A stretch of DNA of 64,000 bases from Chersky-840 sp035532735. Its GTDB lineage: Bacteria > Actinomycetota > Acidimicrobiia > Acidimicrobiales > UBA8190. Below the pieces are notes generated by a model, which ran no database searches, was not told where the DNA came from, and saw only the letters and a program-made list of their open reading frames with translations. The DNA is taken from NCBI GenBank assembly GCA_035532735.1, contig DATKQM010000057.1:33944-97943 (forward strand). Reading direction: 5' to 3'. Below, one piece after another: positions 42,806 to 51,366 of this stretch; position 1 is the stretch's first letter; every line of letters starts with the position of its first letter. The position numbers and the translations under genes were made by a program.

Positions 42806-44374
42806 TCACACCACCCTCGTGGCGTGGCCCTCCCAGTACCGCTCCTTCAGGAGCCGCTTGTAGAGCTTGCCGTTGGGATCGCGTGGAAGCTCGTCCACGA
42901 AGTCCACCGTGCGCGGGCACTTGTAGGTAGCGAGTCGCTCCCGGCACAGCGCGATCAACTCGGCTTCGAGCTCGGGTCCCGCCGATGACGGGTCGACGAG
43001 CTCGATCACGGCCTTCACGGCCTCGCCCATCTCGGCGTCGGGCACACCGATGACCGCAACGTCGACCACCCGCCGGTCACCGGCGAGCATGTTCTCGGCC
43101 TCTTGGGGATAGATGTTCACTCCGCCGGAGATGATCATGTGCGCCTGTCGGTCGGTGAGATAGAGGTAGCCGTCTTCGTCGAGCTTCCCGATGTCCCCGA
43201 GGGTCCGCCATCCCCGGTCATTGACCATCGACGCCGTCGCCGAGGCGTTGTTGTGATACTCGAACGCCCGGCCGCCCTCGAAGTAGACGACTCCTTCGTG
43301 TCCCGGTCCCAACTCCTCGCCGTCAGGGCCCATCACATGCACCGTCGTGAGGGGGCGACCTACCGACCCGGGATGCGCCAACCACTGACTGGCGGTGATC
43401 CATGTCGACCCGATGTCCTCGGTCCCGGCGTAGTACTCGTCGATGATCGGGCCCCACCACTCGAGCATCTGCCGTTTGACCGGGACCGGGCACGGCGCGG
43501 CGGCGTGCACGACCGACCGCAGGCTGGACAGGTCATAGCGCCGCCGCTCGGCTTCAGGGAGTCGCAACATCCGAACGAACATGGTGGGCACGAATTGGGC
43601 GTGGGTGACCCGATGCCGTTCGATGAGACTGAGGCACCGTGCAGGGTCGAACTGCTCCATCACCACCACCGTCGCCCCGAGGCGGTGCATCGACATGCAG
43701 TAGACGAGCGGAGCCGAATGATACAGCGGCGCGGGCGACATGTAGACCGAATCCGGCCCGGCGCCTCGTCCTGCCAAGGCCTGTGCGATCTGGACCGGCG
43801 CGGCAGAGACGTCACCCATGGCCGTGCCCGGGAGCTCTTTGCGCACGCCCTTGGGTCGGCCCGTGGTCCCAGACGAATAGAGCATCTCGCGCCCTTCGCG
43901 CTCGTCCACCACGGGCAGCGCCGCGGATGCCTGCACCGCCTGCTCGTAGTTGTCGAACCCCGGCAGCCCGCCGCCGACCGACAGCCGGACGGTGAGGCGC
44001 GACAGGTCCAGCGTCGAGACGACATCGGCCAGGGCCGGAGTCGTCACGAGGGCGGTGGCGCCGCAGTCGTCGAGGATGTACTGGACTTCGGCACTGCGCA
44101 GATGGCTGTTCAGCGCTGTGTAGTAGAGCCCAGAGCGCTGGGCCGCCCATGTCACTTCGAAGTAGGTGGAGCAATTCCCCATGAGGATGGCGATGTGGTC
44201 GCCGGCGCCGAGCCCTTCGTGGCACAGGAACCCGGCCAGGCGAGCTGAACGCTCGTCGAGCTCTCGGTACGAGACCGTCTCGCCGTCGCCCATGACCACC
44301 GCGGTGGCATCGGGGTGTCCCCGGGCGCGCGCACCCAGGTCCAGCGCGACCACAGGCTCGGGAGCTTGGCTCAT
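42806..44374 (-). CDS. Acyl-CoA synthetase (AMP-binding, FadD family)
   Basis: 522 residues. The AMP-binding motif is YSSGTTGRPKGVRKE, followed by GATVVVMEQFDP, YYAGTEDIGSTWI and the hinge-region WRTLGDIGKLDEDGYLYLTDR, read around residues 392-412. The catalytic Lys is in PRDPNGKLYKRLLKERYW. It activates a carboxylic acid with ATP and CoA. Chain type not readable. Divergent from the enoyl-CoA hydratase gene with 59 bp between the starts, an arrangement that suggests shared control of acyl-CoA breakdown. Confidence 0.94.
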   Translation of the reverse strand: MSQAPEPVVALDLGARARGHPDATAVVMGDGETVSYRELDERSARLAGFLCHEGLGAGDHIAILMGNCSTYFEVTWAAQRSGLYYTALNSHLRSAEVQYILDDCGATALVTTPALADVVSTLDLSRLTVRLSVGGGLPGFDNYEQAVQASAALPVVDEREGREMLYSSGTTGRPKGVRKELPGTAMGDVSAAPVQIAQALAGRGAGPDSVYMSPAPLYHSAPLVYCMSMHRLGATVVVMEQFDPARCLSLIERHRVTHAQFVPTMFVRMLRLPEAERRRYDLSSLRSVVHAAAPCPVPVKRQMLEWWGPIIDEYYAGTEDIGSTWITASQWLAHPGSVGRPLTTVHVMGPDGEELGPGHEGVVYFEGGRAFEYHNNASATASMVNDRGWRTLGDIGKLDEDGYLYLTDRQAHMIISGGVNIYPQEAENMLAGDRRVVDVAVIGVPDAEMGEAVKAVIELVDPSSAGPELEAELIALCRERLATYKCPRTVDFVDELPRDPNGKLYKRLLKERYWEGHATRVV

Positions 44375-44433
44375 CGACGAGATTCTTGCCGATCTCGCCC
44401 GTCGTCATGCACAGTGACCGGCGAGGAGGGCCC

Positions 44434-45108
44434 ATGGGCGAGCTGTTACGGGTGTCGGAAGTCGAAGAGGGCGTCGTCTCTGTCGTGCTCGACCGACCCC
44501 AGAAGAAGAACGCCCTCTCGATCGCGTTGCGAGACGAGATGAGCAATGCCCTCGACGCCATCGCAGCCGACGACACCGTGCGGGTCGTGATCCTGGCGGG
44601 CGAAGGCGACACCTTCTGCGCCGGGTTCGACCTGTCGGAGTTTTCGGTGACCGAGCCCGGGTTCCAGGAGCGGTTGTGGAGCTCGTCGGACCGCTTCCAT
44701 CGAACCGTCTTGTTCTTTCCCCTACCCATCGTCGCCGCCGTCCAGGGCGCGGCGTTGGCGGGTGGACTGGATCTGGCCGTGATGTGCGACATTCGGGTGG
44801 CGGCGATGAACGCGACCTTCGGCCATCCCGAGCAACGTTTTTCGGACGTGGTCTTCAATCCCCTGGCGGACCTGGTCGGGTCGGGGCCGGCGCGCGATCT
44901 CTGTCTCACGGGTCGGACCATCGACGCCCCCGCGGCGTTGCGCATCGGGTTGGTCTCGAGCGTGGTGGAGCTCGACGAGCTCGACCACGAAGCCCGTCTG
45001 ACCGCGGCGATGGTGGCCCGAGGGCCGCGCCACGCGCTCATGCGGACAAAAGCCAAAGCGCTGCGCCGCGCCGGCCATCGACCCGACGCCACCACCCTGG
45101 AGCTCTGA
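44434..45108 (+). CDS. Enoyl-CoA hydratase/isomerase family protein
   Basis: 224 residues from the ATG at 44434 with ribosome site GAGGAGGG. Crotonase blocks: LDRPQKKNALSIALRDEM, LAGEGDTFCAGFDLSEF (oxyanion hole 1) and VQGAALAGGLDLAVMCDIRVA (oxyanion hole 2). FGHPEQRFS occupies the catalytic-acid region: the usual Glu pair is present only in part, so hydratase against isomerase activity is open. Shorter than the usual about 255 residues because the C-terminal helix is trimmed. Confidence 0.9.
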   Translation: MGELLRVSEVEEGVVSVVLDRPQKKNALSIALRDEMSNALDAIAADDTVRVVILAGEGDTFCAGFDLSEFSVTEPGFQERLWSSSDRFHRTVLFFPLPIVAAVQGAALAGGLDLAVMCDIRVAAMNATFGHPEQRFSDVVFNPLADLVGSGPARDLCLTGRTIDAPAALRIGLVSSVVELDELDHEARLTAAMVARGPRHALMRTKAKALRRAGHRPDATTLEL

Positions 45109-45186
45109 CTGCCGGGCGCAGATCGGACCGACTGCGTTGTCCGTTTCCCGCCAGACTCCGTGAGGGTGATGCGACATCGTGGTGCC

Positions 45187-45620
45187 ATGGACGAGACCAC
45201 GGCATTTCTCGACACCCTCGAGCGAACCGCCCCGAGCTCCCCCACCGCATGCCGGGGCGGACCGCGCTTGAGCGTCGCCATCGAAGCACTCTCTGCTCCC
45301 GCCGCTCGCCCCCCCAGAGCTCGTGATGCACGTTCGGAGCGAGGTGGCGGTCCATCGCTGGGAGCTCGCCGGTGACGACGGCGTCGTGCTCGTGGTCGAC
45401 GACACGGGGCACGTCTCGAGCTCTAAGAGCCTCGGACTCCGTGGTGCGCGAGCGCAGACCCTGCCACCCGGTTTGCTGGGGTTGTGGGGGCGGCGATCCC
45501 CGACCCGACCGATCACCCGGCGTGGAGGACGACGCCCCACGAGCACTGGCCAGGTTCTTGTGGGCCCCGACCACCGCCGTGTCCGAAACCCGCTAGCCAG
45601 TCGTTCCCCGTCTCGGGCAG
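45187..45620 (+). pseudogene. Remnant of a maleylpyruvate-isomerase/DinB-like (TIGR03083-type) gene
   Basis: An ATG at 45187 begins MDETTAFLDTLERTAPSSPTACRG (in two parts), typical of the N-terminus of this mycothiol-dependent family. The usual next segment GWTVHE-LVAHLAAG is absent. A second frame then gives ELVMHVRSEVAVHRWELAGDD (from about 45317), typical of the family's mid-C part with the HRWDLAGDD motif. A large internal deletion plus a frameshift must separate the pieces. Further family-like words (LWGRR, then RALARFLWA) follow in other frames. Confidence 0.55.
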
Positions 45621-45629
45621 GATGCCCCC

Positions 45630-47117
45630 ATGGTCGAAGACTTCGAGCGCTGTTACCGGGCCGTCTTGGCCCGCGACGCGCGCTTCGACGGGTGGTTCGT
45701 GACCGCGGTGACGTCGACCCACATCTACTGCCGACCCAGTTGCCCGGCCCGGACGCCGGGACGTCGAAACGTCCGCTTCCACCCGAGCGCCGCGGCGGCA
45801 CAACAGGCCGGCTTCCGTGCTTGTAAACGCTGCCGTCCCGACGCCTCGCCGGGATCGCCGGAGTGGAACGTCCGCCAGGATGTCGTGGCCCGCGCCATGC
45901 GGATGATCAGCGAAGGCGTCGTCGATCGCGATGGTGTGGCGGGATTGGCGCAGCGACTCGCCTACAGCTCGAGACAGCTCAACCGACTCCTCGTGAGCGA
46001 GGTCGGTACCGGTCCCTTGGCCCTGGCGCGAGCCCAGCGGGCCCAGACCGCACGGGTGTTGATCGAGACCACCGAGCTCGCCGTCTCGTCGGTGGCCTTC
46101 GCAGCCGGGTTCGCGAGCGTCCGACAGTTCAACGACACGATCCGAGAGGTCTTCGCCTGCACTCCCACCGAGTTGCGCCGCGGGCGCGCCCGTGGGCCGA
46201 GCCCTACACCCGACGTGGTCAGCCTGCGCCTGGCCCATCGGCTCCCCTTCGACGCGGCGGGCACCATGGCATTCCTGGCTCAACGGGCTGTCCCCGGCGT
46301 AGAGATCGGGTCGACCTCCTACTTCGCGCGCACCCTCACCCTCCCCCACGGGTACGGCACCGTGGAGCTCGTCCCCGAGAAGGACTACGTCCGCGCTCGA
46401 CTTCGCCTCGACGACCTCCGCGACCTGACGCCCGCAGTCCAGCGTTGCCGACGCCTGCTCGACCTGGACGCCGACCCCGTGGCCGTGGCCGATCACCTGG
46501 GATCAGACACCCTGATCGGGGTGTTGTCGCGGCGCGTCCCGGGGCTCCGGGTCCCCGGAACCGTGGATCCCCACGAGCTGGCACTGCGTGCCATCGTCGG
46601 GCAACAGGTGTCGGTGGCGAGTGCCCGCGCCGTGCTCGGCGGGCTGGTGGCCGAACACGGGACGGCCTTGCCCGCGTCGCCCGCCCTCGTGCCGGTGGAG
46701 CCGCTCTCGGCCCCGACCCATCGCTTCCCCGACATCGACACCATCGCTGCGCTCGATCCCGACCACCTTCCCCTGCCGCGTCGCCGGGCCCGCACCTTGG
46801 TCACCATGGCGCAGGCTCTGGCGGGAGGAGACATCGCGCTCGACGCCGGCACGGACGCCGAAGCAGCCCGATGGACGTTGCGCACCCTTCCCGGCATCGG
46901 ACCGTGGACCGCCGACTACATCGCGGTGCGCGGGCTTGGCCACCCTGACGTCATGTTGTCAGGAGACCTGGGAGTCCGACACGCCCTCGCCGGCCTAGGA
47001 CAGGCCCACACCCCCGAGGACGTCGACAAGCTGGCCCGTTCCTGGCGACCCTGGCGCTCCTACGCCACCCTCCATCTGTGGACGTACCGCCCCGACGACC
47101 AGGCGCAGGCGTCGTGA
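45630..47117 (+). CDS. alkA: Ada-type zinc domain, AraC HTH and AlkA glycosylase fusion
   Basis: 495 residues. Residues 1-80 form the Ada methylphosphotriester domain with the zinc cysteines C34, C38, C65 and C68. An AraC-type double HTH follows (about 85-185; LAQRLAYSSRQLNRLLVSEVG, VAFAAGFASVRQFNDTIREVF). The C-terminal half is AlkA: an N-terminal beta domain and the HhH-GPD fold with LPGIGPWTADYIAVRG and a catalytic Asp in MLSGDLGV. It senses methylated DNA, can activate transcription, and excises alkylated bases. Coupled to ogt by GTGA. Confidence 0.94.
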   Translation: MVEDFERCYRAVLARDARFDGWFVTAVTSTHIYCRPSCPARTPGRRNVRFHPSAAAAQQAGFRACKRCRPDASPGSPEWNVRQDVVARAMRMISEGVVDRDGVAGLAQRLAYSSRQLNRLLVSEVGTGPLALARAQRAQTARVLIETTELAVSSVAFAAGFASVRQFNDTIREVFACTPTELRRGRARGPSPTPDVVSLRLAHRLPFDAAGTMAFLAQRAVPGVEIGSTSYFARTLTLPHGYGTVELVPEKDYVRARLRLDDLRDLTPAVQRCRRLLDLDADPVAVADHLGSDTLIGVLSRRVPGLRVPGTVDPHELALRAIVGQQVSVASARAVLGGLVAEHGTALPASPALVPVEPLSAPTHRFPDIDTIAALDPDHLPLPRRRARTLVTMAQALAGGDIALDAGTDAEAARWTLRTLPGIGPWTADYIAVRGLGHPDVMLSGDLGVRHALAGLGQAHTPEDVDKLARSWRPWRSYATLHLWTYRPDDQAQAS

Positions 47118-47623
47118 AGTCACGTTGGCGCGTCGTCGACAGTCCCCTGAGCCCGCTGTGGCTCCGTGCTGACGCGAAGGGCCGATTGACCGATCTCCGC
47201 ATCGGCGACGATGACACCGGGCCCGGTCCTCAGTGTCTCGGCGACGTTGACATCGGGCTCGACGCCGGCCGGGCCCTCGACGTCGCGGCGGCGCAGCTCG
47301 CCGAGTACTTCGCGCGACAACGCCAGACCTTCGATATTCCCCTGGCCATGGAGGGCTCGCCCTTCCAACGCCAGGTCTGGGCCGAGCTGCTCCAGATTCC
47401 CTTCGGCACCACGGCGAGCTACGGCGATGTGGCAGCACACATGGGGAGGACCGGCGCGGCGCGCGCCGTCGGACACGCCAATGCACGGAACCCGATCGCC
47501 ATCATCGTCCCATGTCACCGCGTCATCGGATCATCGGGTGGGCTGACCGGCTACGGCGGGGGCCTGCGAGCAAAGCGATATCTTCTCGACCTCGAGGCAC
47601 AGGTACCTCGCAGATCGTCCTGA
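47114..47623 (+). CDS. ogt: Methylated-DNA-protein-cysteine methyltransferase
   Basis: 169 residues from the GTG at 47114. The active-site motif is PCHRV with acceptor Cys134; the arginine-finger region RTGAARAVGHANARNP and the GSSGGLTGYGGG loop match. The suicide enzyme removes methyl groups from O6-methylguanine. It overlaps the alkA fusion gene by 4 bases, so the two form an adaptive-response operon that probably responds to the Ada-like sensor. Confidence 0.95.
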   Translation: MKSRWRVVDSPLSPLWLRADAKGRLTDLRIGDDDTGPGPQCLGDVDIGLDAGRALDVAAAQLAEYFARQRQTFDIPLAMEGSPFQRQVWAELLQIPFGTTASYGDVAAHMGRTGAARAVGHANARNPIAIIVPCHRVIGSSGGLTGYGGGLRAKRYLLDLEAQVPRRSS

Positions 47624-47627
47624 CGGA

Positions 47628-47879
47628 TCAGTCCTCGGGTCGCGCGCTGAGCTCGTCGGTCTCTTTGACCGCCATGGCCGTGCCCCACACGCCGAAGGCG
47701 GTCGCAGCGATGGCAAGAGCAAGGAGGGCGGTCTCGACGGCGCCACTGGCACCGTCTTTCATCGTCATCGTGATCACCGCGGCCACGACGGCGAGCAGGA
47801 TGACGGACCCGTAGACGAGCGGCCTGATGTTGCGACGCTCACTCTTCTCTGCAGAGGCGACGTGCCTCGAATCGACCAT
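47628..47879 (-). CDS. Small two-helix membrane protein, unknown
   Basis: 83 residues from the ATG at 47879 (MVDSRHVASAEKSERRN). Two hydrophobic helices: RPLVYGSVILLAVVAAVITM and ALLALAIAATAFGVWGTAMAV, with an acidic C-terminal tail. Convergent with ogt. Longer starts upstream in the frame lack ribosome sites. No family recognised. Confidence 0.55.
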   Translation of the reverse strand: MVDSRHVASAEKSERRNIRPLVYGSVILLAVVAAVITMTMKDGASGAVETALLALAIAATAFGVWGTAMAVKETDELSARPED

Positions 47880-48067
47880 CGACACGCCATTGCTATCGAC
47901 CACTGGGTCCGACAGCTGAAGAGCGGTCAGGGCCTTGGTGCGTGGCCCGACGCGACCAGGCACGATCATCCCGGACAATGGTTGACGCATTGTGCCCGGT
48001 ACCCACACACAGTGAGATTCGCTTGGCCGTCAAAACGCACGTGCACCATGACTTCGCCGATGGCAGT

Positions 48068-48439
48068 ATGCGGGCGATGGAGTACCTCGCTGTAGCCCAG
48101 ATGCCACGCCGATGGTCGAGGAAGATCCAGGGCACCCTTCTACGGCGTGGGTACCGGCTCCCGAGGGCATGGCACGCCGTGCCCGCCTACGGGACGAAGT
48201 CGGCTGCGCTGTGCGGATTCCGCTCCACACGCGAACCTCACCGGACCTGGACCCAGACGATGATCCCGAGGCGCTGCCCCCAGTGTCAAAGTCTCGTCGA
48301 TGAAGCCATGGTCCGCGCCGCCGCAGATCCGTCCGACAACGCCTTGTGGGCCGTGGCCGCGCCCGACAACGGCCCGCCGACGCCTTCTCGAGCACCGTCG
48401 GTCGATGCCCAGCGCAACGGAGTGGTCCCGGCCACCTGA
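48068..48439 (+). CDS. Possible small zinc-ribbon-like protein
   Basis: 123 residues from the ATG at 48068. The series AWHAVPAYG-KSAALCG, then WTQTMIPRRCPQCQSLVDEA, resembles short actinobacterial proteins with a WHAV...ALCG...CPxC layout. The N-terminal 40 residues are less convincing and the start is uncertain. Could be a decaying gene; function unknown. Confidence 0.35.
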   Translation: MRAMEYLAVAQMPRRWSRKIQGTLLRRGYRLPRAWHAVPAYGTKSAALCGFRSTREPHRTWTQTMIPRRCPQCQSLVDEAMVRAAADPSDNALWAVAAPDNGPPTPSRAPSVDAQRNGVVPAT

Positions 48440-48466
48440 CGTCTCGCTGTCGGCGAAGATCAGACC

Positions 48467-48735
48467 ATGTTCCGACATTCGGCTCATGTCTATGACCTTC
48501 TCTACGGGCGCTCGTTCGCTGTTGGACGTGGCCTCGCGCCACGACCTTTCTCGACATGCACTATCTGATCGGCTCCACCGACGGAATCGACCATGCCGTT
48601 GACGTCCATGAGATGACCCTTTTCGAACCGCGCCAGTACGAAGCGTTGCTACGACATGCCAGGCTTCTCTCCATCGAGACCTTGCCGAGCCCATCCCCAG
48701 GCCGAGATCGTTATGGGTGGGCATCGTCGCTCTGA
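48467..48735 (+). pseudogene. Remnant of a class I SAM-dependent methyltransferase in three frames
   Basis: Three fragments in order: an ATG at 48467 gives MFRHSAHVYDLLYG, a family N-terminus; a second frame near 48510 gives ARSLLDVA, the start of SAM motif I (the GTG that should follow is missing); a third frame gives TTFLDMHYLIGSTDGIDH then AVDVHEMTLFEPRQYEALLRHA up to the stop at 48735, a family C-terminus. The middle about 130 residues are gone. Product cannot be functional. Confidence 0.6.
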
Positions 48736-48800
48736 GCGTTCGAATCACGCGCGTTGCGTGCCCTGGTCAAGGAAAACGGCAAAAGCGCCGACACCTTTGT

Positions 48801-49082
48801 ATGGCCAATTCCCAGTTGAAGACCCGCGCCTCCGTTTCCTACCGCAGCGATCGGTGCCGTCCCGGGACAGAAGCACACCGAGGCGAGATCGCGGCTGTGG
48901 TCGTCGAGCGAACCGACGGCACCTGCACCGTCTTGTGGGCAGGCATCTGGCGCACCTTCAACAGCCGGCCCGAGGAGTGGGAGACCCGCCGCCAGGCAAT
49001 GCAGGCGGTCGACTCGGTCGTGGGCGAAATCTTGATCTGGAACGAAATGGCCCCCCACACCTGGGCCGCCCGGGCAGCCTGA
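48801..49082 (+). CDS. Small hypothetical protein
   Basis: 93 residues from the ATG at 48801. A basic start (MANSQLKTRASVSYRSDRC) is followed by EIAAVVVERTDGTCTVLWAGIWRTF and ETRRQAMQAVDSVVGEILIW, an alternation of beta and alpha. Codon third positions are GC-rich as in true genes. No ribosome site is obvious and the family is unknown. Confidence 0.45.
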   Translation: MANSQLKTRASVSYRSDRCRPGTEAHRGEIAAVVVERTDGTCTVLWAGIWRTFNSRPEEWETRRQAMQAVDSVVGEILIWNEMAPHTWAARAA

Positions 49083-49605
49083 CCACCCTCGTCACATCCC
49101 TCCTCGACCGGTGTCATCGGTCACGGGGGCGAGGTGGCGGTGTGGGACCACCCCGTCGTTTCCCACCCACTCGGGCACAGCCTCATCACCTGGCACCCGA
49201 TCGGATCACCCGCTGCCGGCAACGCCCCCCAGCCCTAACACGGGGACGGTCGCGGGCATCCCGGTCCAGGGCAGAGCCCTCGTTCCACCACCCATCCAGC
49301 CCGGAGGGCCTGCTGGCATCCCGTCACGCCCGGAGCTGGACCGATGAACGGGACCTTCGAGGCACGAGCCTTCGCCCTCACCCTGACCCTGCTCGCAGCG
49401 GGCCCTCCCGCCGACGGCCACCGGCGACGTCGACGGGATGTTCGGGTCCCAGACGTCCGCTTCGTGGTCGGGCCCGAACCGGTCAGCACCACGCTGGTCC
49501 ACGTCCACGGGACGGTCTGGCCTCACCACGTCACGGGGTCGGTCCGAACCCTCACAACGACGCGGCGCCACCAATCAAGCCACGGTATCCTTCACCTTCA
49601 CCGGC
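49083..49605. other. About 520 bp without a recognisable gene
   Basis: Short frames on both strands (for example from the ATG at 49344) have no motif and no ribosome site. It may be decayed coding sequence. Confidence 0.45.
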
Positions 49606-49661
49606 TGACCTGCGGACCTGTCTGACCTGGGGACCTGTCTGACCTGTTCGACCTGTTCGAC
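49606..49661 (+). repeat. Short tandem repeats, 17-bp and 9-bp units
   Basis: Two 17-bp units that differ at one base (TGACCTG-x-GGACCTGTC, at 49606 and 49623), then GACCTGTTC twice. Lies upstream of the TetR gene. Confidence 0.7.
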
Positions 49662-49703
49662 TCGGCGTTGCCCCGGTAGATTGTCCCGCTACGATTTGAG
49701 CAG

Positions 49704-49736
49704 TTGCTTAATTCGATTGCTTAATTCGATCGCTTA
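49704..49736 (+). promoter_or_regulatory. Three direct repeats before the tetR-type gene, probable operator
   Basis: TTGCTTA at 49704 and 49717 and TCGCTTA at 49730 recur every 13 bp, inside the 13-bp unit TGCTTAATTCGAT repeated twice. It ends 12 bp before the regulator's GTG. AT-rich here against a GC-rich background. Autoregulation by the TetR protein is inferred. Confidence 0.55.
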
Positions 49737-49748
49737 GGGGCGGAGGCC

Positions 49749-50402
49749 GTGGCCAGATCGGGAGCGAAGCGGCGGGTGGGTCCGGGGCCCTCGACCGGAT
49801 CCGAGGAAACCCGACGGGTGCTGGTGGGGGCCACCATCGAGGCGTTGCGCGAAGAGGGGTTCTCGGGGACGAGCGCTCGAGAGATCGCCCGGCGAGCCGG
49901 GTGCAATCAGGGCCTGGTCTTCTACCACTTCGGTTCGGTCACAAACCTCCTCCTGGCTGCGCTCGACGAGGTCAGCGCCCTTCGCCTGGCGCGATACCAA
50001 GGGGCGGTGGACGAGGCCGACGACCTCGGCCAGTTGGTGGCCACCGCCGAATCGGTCTTCGTCGAAGACCTCGATGCGGGCTTCATCTCGGTCCTGACCG
50101 AGATGATGGCGGGAGCATCGTCCACACCGGGATTGGGAGCCGAGGTTGCGGCCCGGATCGCCCCCTGGCGTCTTTTCGCCGCCGACGCCATGCGCGACAC
50201 GCTGGCGGACACGCCCTTTGCGCAACTCGTCGCGCCCGAAGAGCTCGCCCACGCCGTGGTGGCCCTCTATCTCGGCCTCGAGATGCTGGCCCACCTCGAC
50301 GGTGATCGGTCGCTCGCGTTGGCACTCTTCGAACGAGCCCGACAGATCGCCGGCCTTCTGGGCGCGTTGTCCGCCGTCCCGGTGACGAAGGAGGAACCAT
50401 GA
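49749..50402 (+). CDS. TetR-family transcriptional regulator
   Basis: 217 residues from a GTG with CGGAGG before it. The HTH is in LREEGFSGTSAREIARRAGCNQGLVFYHFGS, read around residues 35-65, very typical of TetR. The C-terminal ligand domain is not identifiable. It overlaps the following NAD(P)-binding gene by ATGA, so regulator and enzyme are co-expressed. Probably represses its own operon through the repeats just upstream. Confidence 0.92.
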   Translation: MARSGAKRRVGPGPSTGSEETRRVLVGATIEALREEGFSGTSAREIARRAGCNQGLVFYHFGSVTNLLLAALDEVSALRLARYQGAVDEADDLGQLVATAESVFVEDLDAGFISVLTEMMAGASSTPGLGAEVAARIAPWRLFAADAMRDTLADTPFAQLVAPEELAHAVVALYLGLEMLAHLDGDRSLALALFERARQIAGLLGALSAVPVTKEEP

Positions 50403-51355
50403 GCCAGATGACCACGCCGACGACGAGCCGGCCCGAATGGTCGCCACACGACGGATTCGACGTGGTGACCGGTGCCTTCAGCTACTCGGGGGCGGCCATC
50501 TCCCGAGAGCTCCACGCCGCGGGTCGGCAGGTGCGAACTCTCACCGGGCATCCCGAGAGGGCCAAAGGAGACAGCCCCATCGACGTCCACGCCCTCGACT
50601 TCGACGATCCGGTCGGCCTGGTGGCGTCACTGCGCGGCGCCACCACCCTCTACAACACCTACTGGGTCAGATTCCCCCGCGGGCGCGTCGACCACGAGGC
50701 GGCGGTGGCCAACTCCCGCACCCTCTTCTACGCGGCTCGTGACGCCGGGGTGGAGCGGATCGTCCATGTCTCGATCACCCATCCGAGCATCACGTCCCCC
50801 TACCCCTATTTCCGGGGCAAGGCCGAGGTGGAGCGCGCCCTTGCTGAGGTAGGCGTCCCCTACGGCGTGCTCCGCCCCGCCATCCTCTTCGGCGGCGACG
50901 GCGTCCTTCTCAACAACATCGCCTGGCTCCTGCGCCGTTTGCCGGCATTCGCGGTGGGCGGACGAGGCGACTACCGCATCCGGCCCATCCACATCGACGA
51001 CCTAGCCCGCCTGAGCGTGGCGCTCGGCTCGCACCGAGACACCACGGTGATCGACGCCGTGGGCCCCGAGCGCCCGACCTTCATGGAACTCGTCGGTCTC
51101 ATCGCCGACACCGTCGGGAGCCACGCCCGCATCGTGAGACTGCCCGGCGCGATCATGCCGATCCTCTCCTCGATCCTCGGTCTCGCGCTCCGCGACGTCC
51201 TGTTGTCCCGAGAGGAGTACCTCGCCATGGCGGCCGGCCTCGCCGACACCGACGGCGCCGCCACCGGCACCGAGGAGCTGTCGCAATGGCTCGCCGATCA
51301 CGCCGAGACGCTAGGGCGAAGCTACGCCAACGAGGTCCAACGCCATTTCCGCTGA
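50399..51355 (+). CDS. NAD(P)-binding NmrA/epimerase-like protein
   Basis: 318 residues; ATGA overlap with tetR. Cofactor motif TGAFSYSG near residue 21 (variant of TGAxGxxG), then RQVRTLTGHPERAKGDSP. VRFPRGRVDHEAAVANSRTLFYAARDAGVERIVHVS, read around residues 91-126, fits the atypical SDR/NmrA fold, with no YxxxK pair. Often such proteins are redox sensors or dehydrogenases of quinone-like compounds. The C-terminus GLALRDVLLSREEYLAMAAG recalls NAD(P)H-binding proteins of actinobacteria. Confidence 0.86.
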   Translation: MSQMTTPTTSRPEWSPHDGFDVVTGAFSYSGAAISRELHAAGRQVRTLTGHPERAKGDSPIDVHALDFDDPVGLVASLRGATTLYNTYWVRFPRGRVDHEAAVANSRTLFYAARDAGVERIVHVSITHPSITSPYPYFRGKAEVERALAEVGVPYGVLRPAILFGGDGVLLNNIAWLLRRLPAFAVGGRGDYRIRPIHIDDLARLSVALGSHRDTTVIDAVGPERPTFMELVGLIADTVGSHARIVRLPGAIMPILSSILGLALRDVLLSREEYLAMAAGLADTDGAATGTEELSQWLADHAETLGRSYANEVQRHFR

Positions 51356-51366
51356 GGGATCAACAT

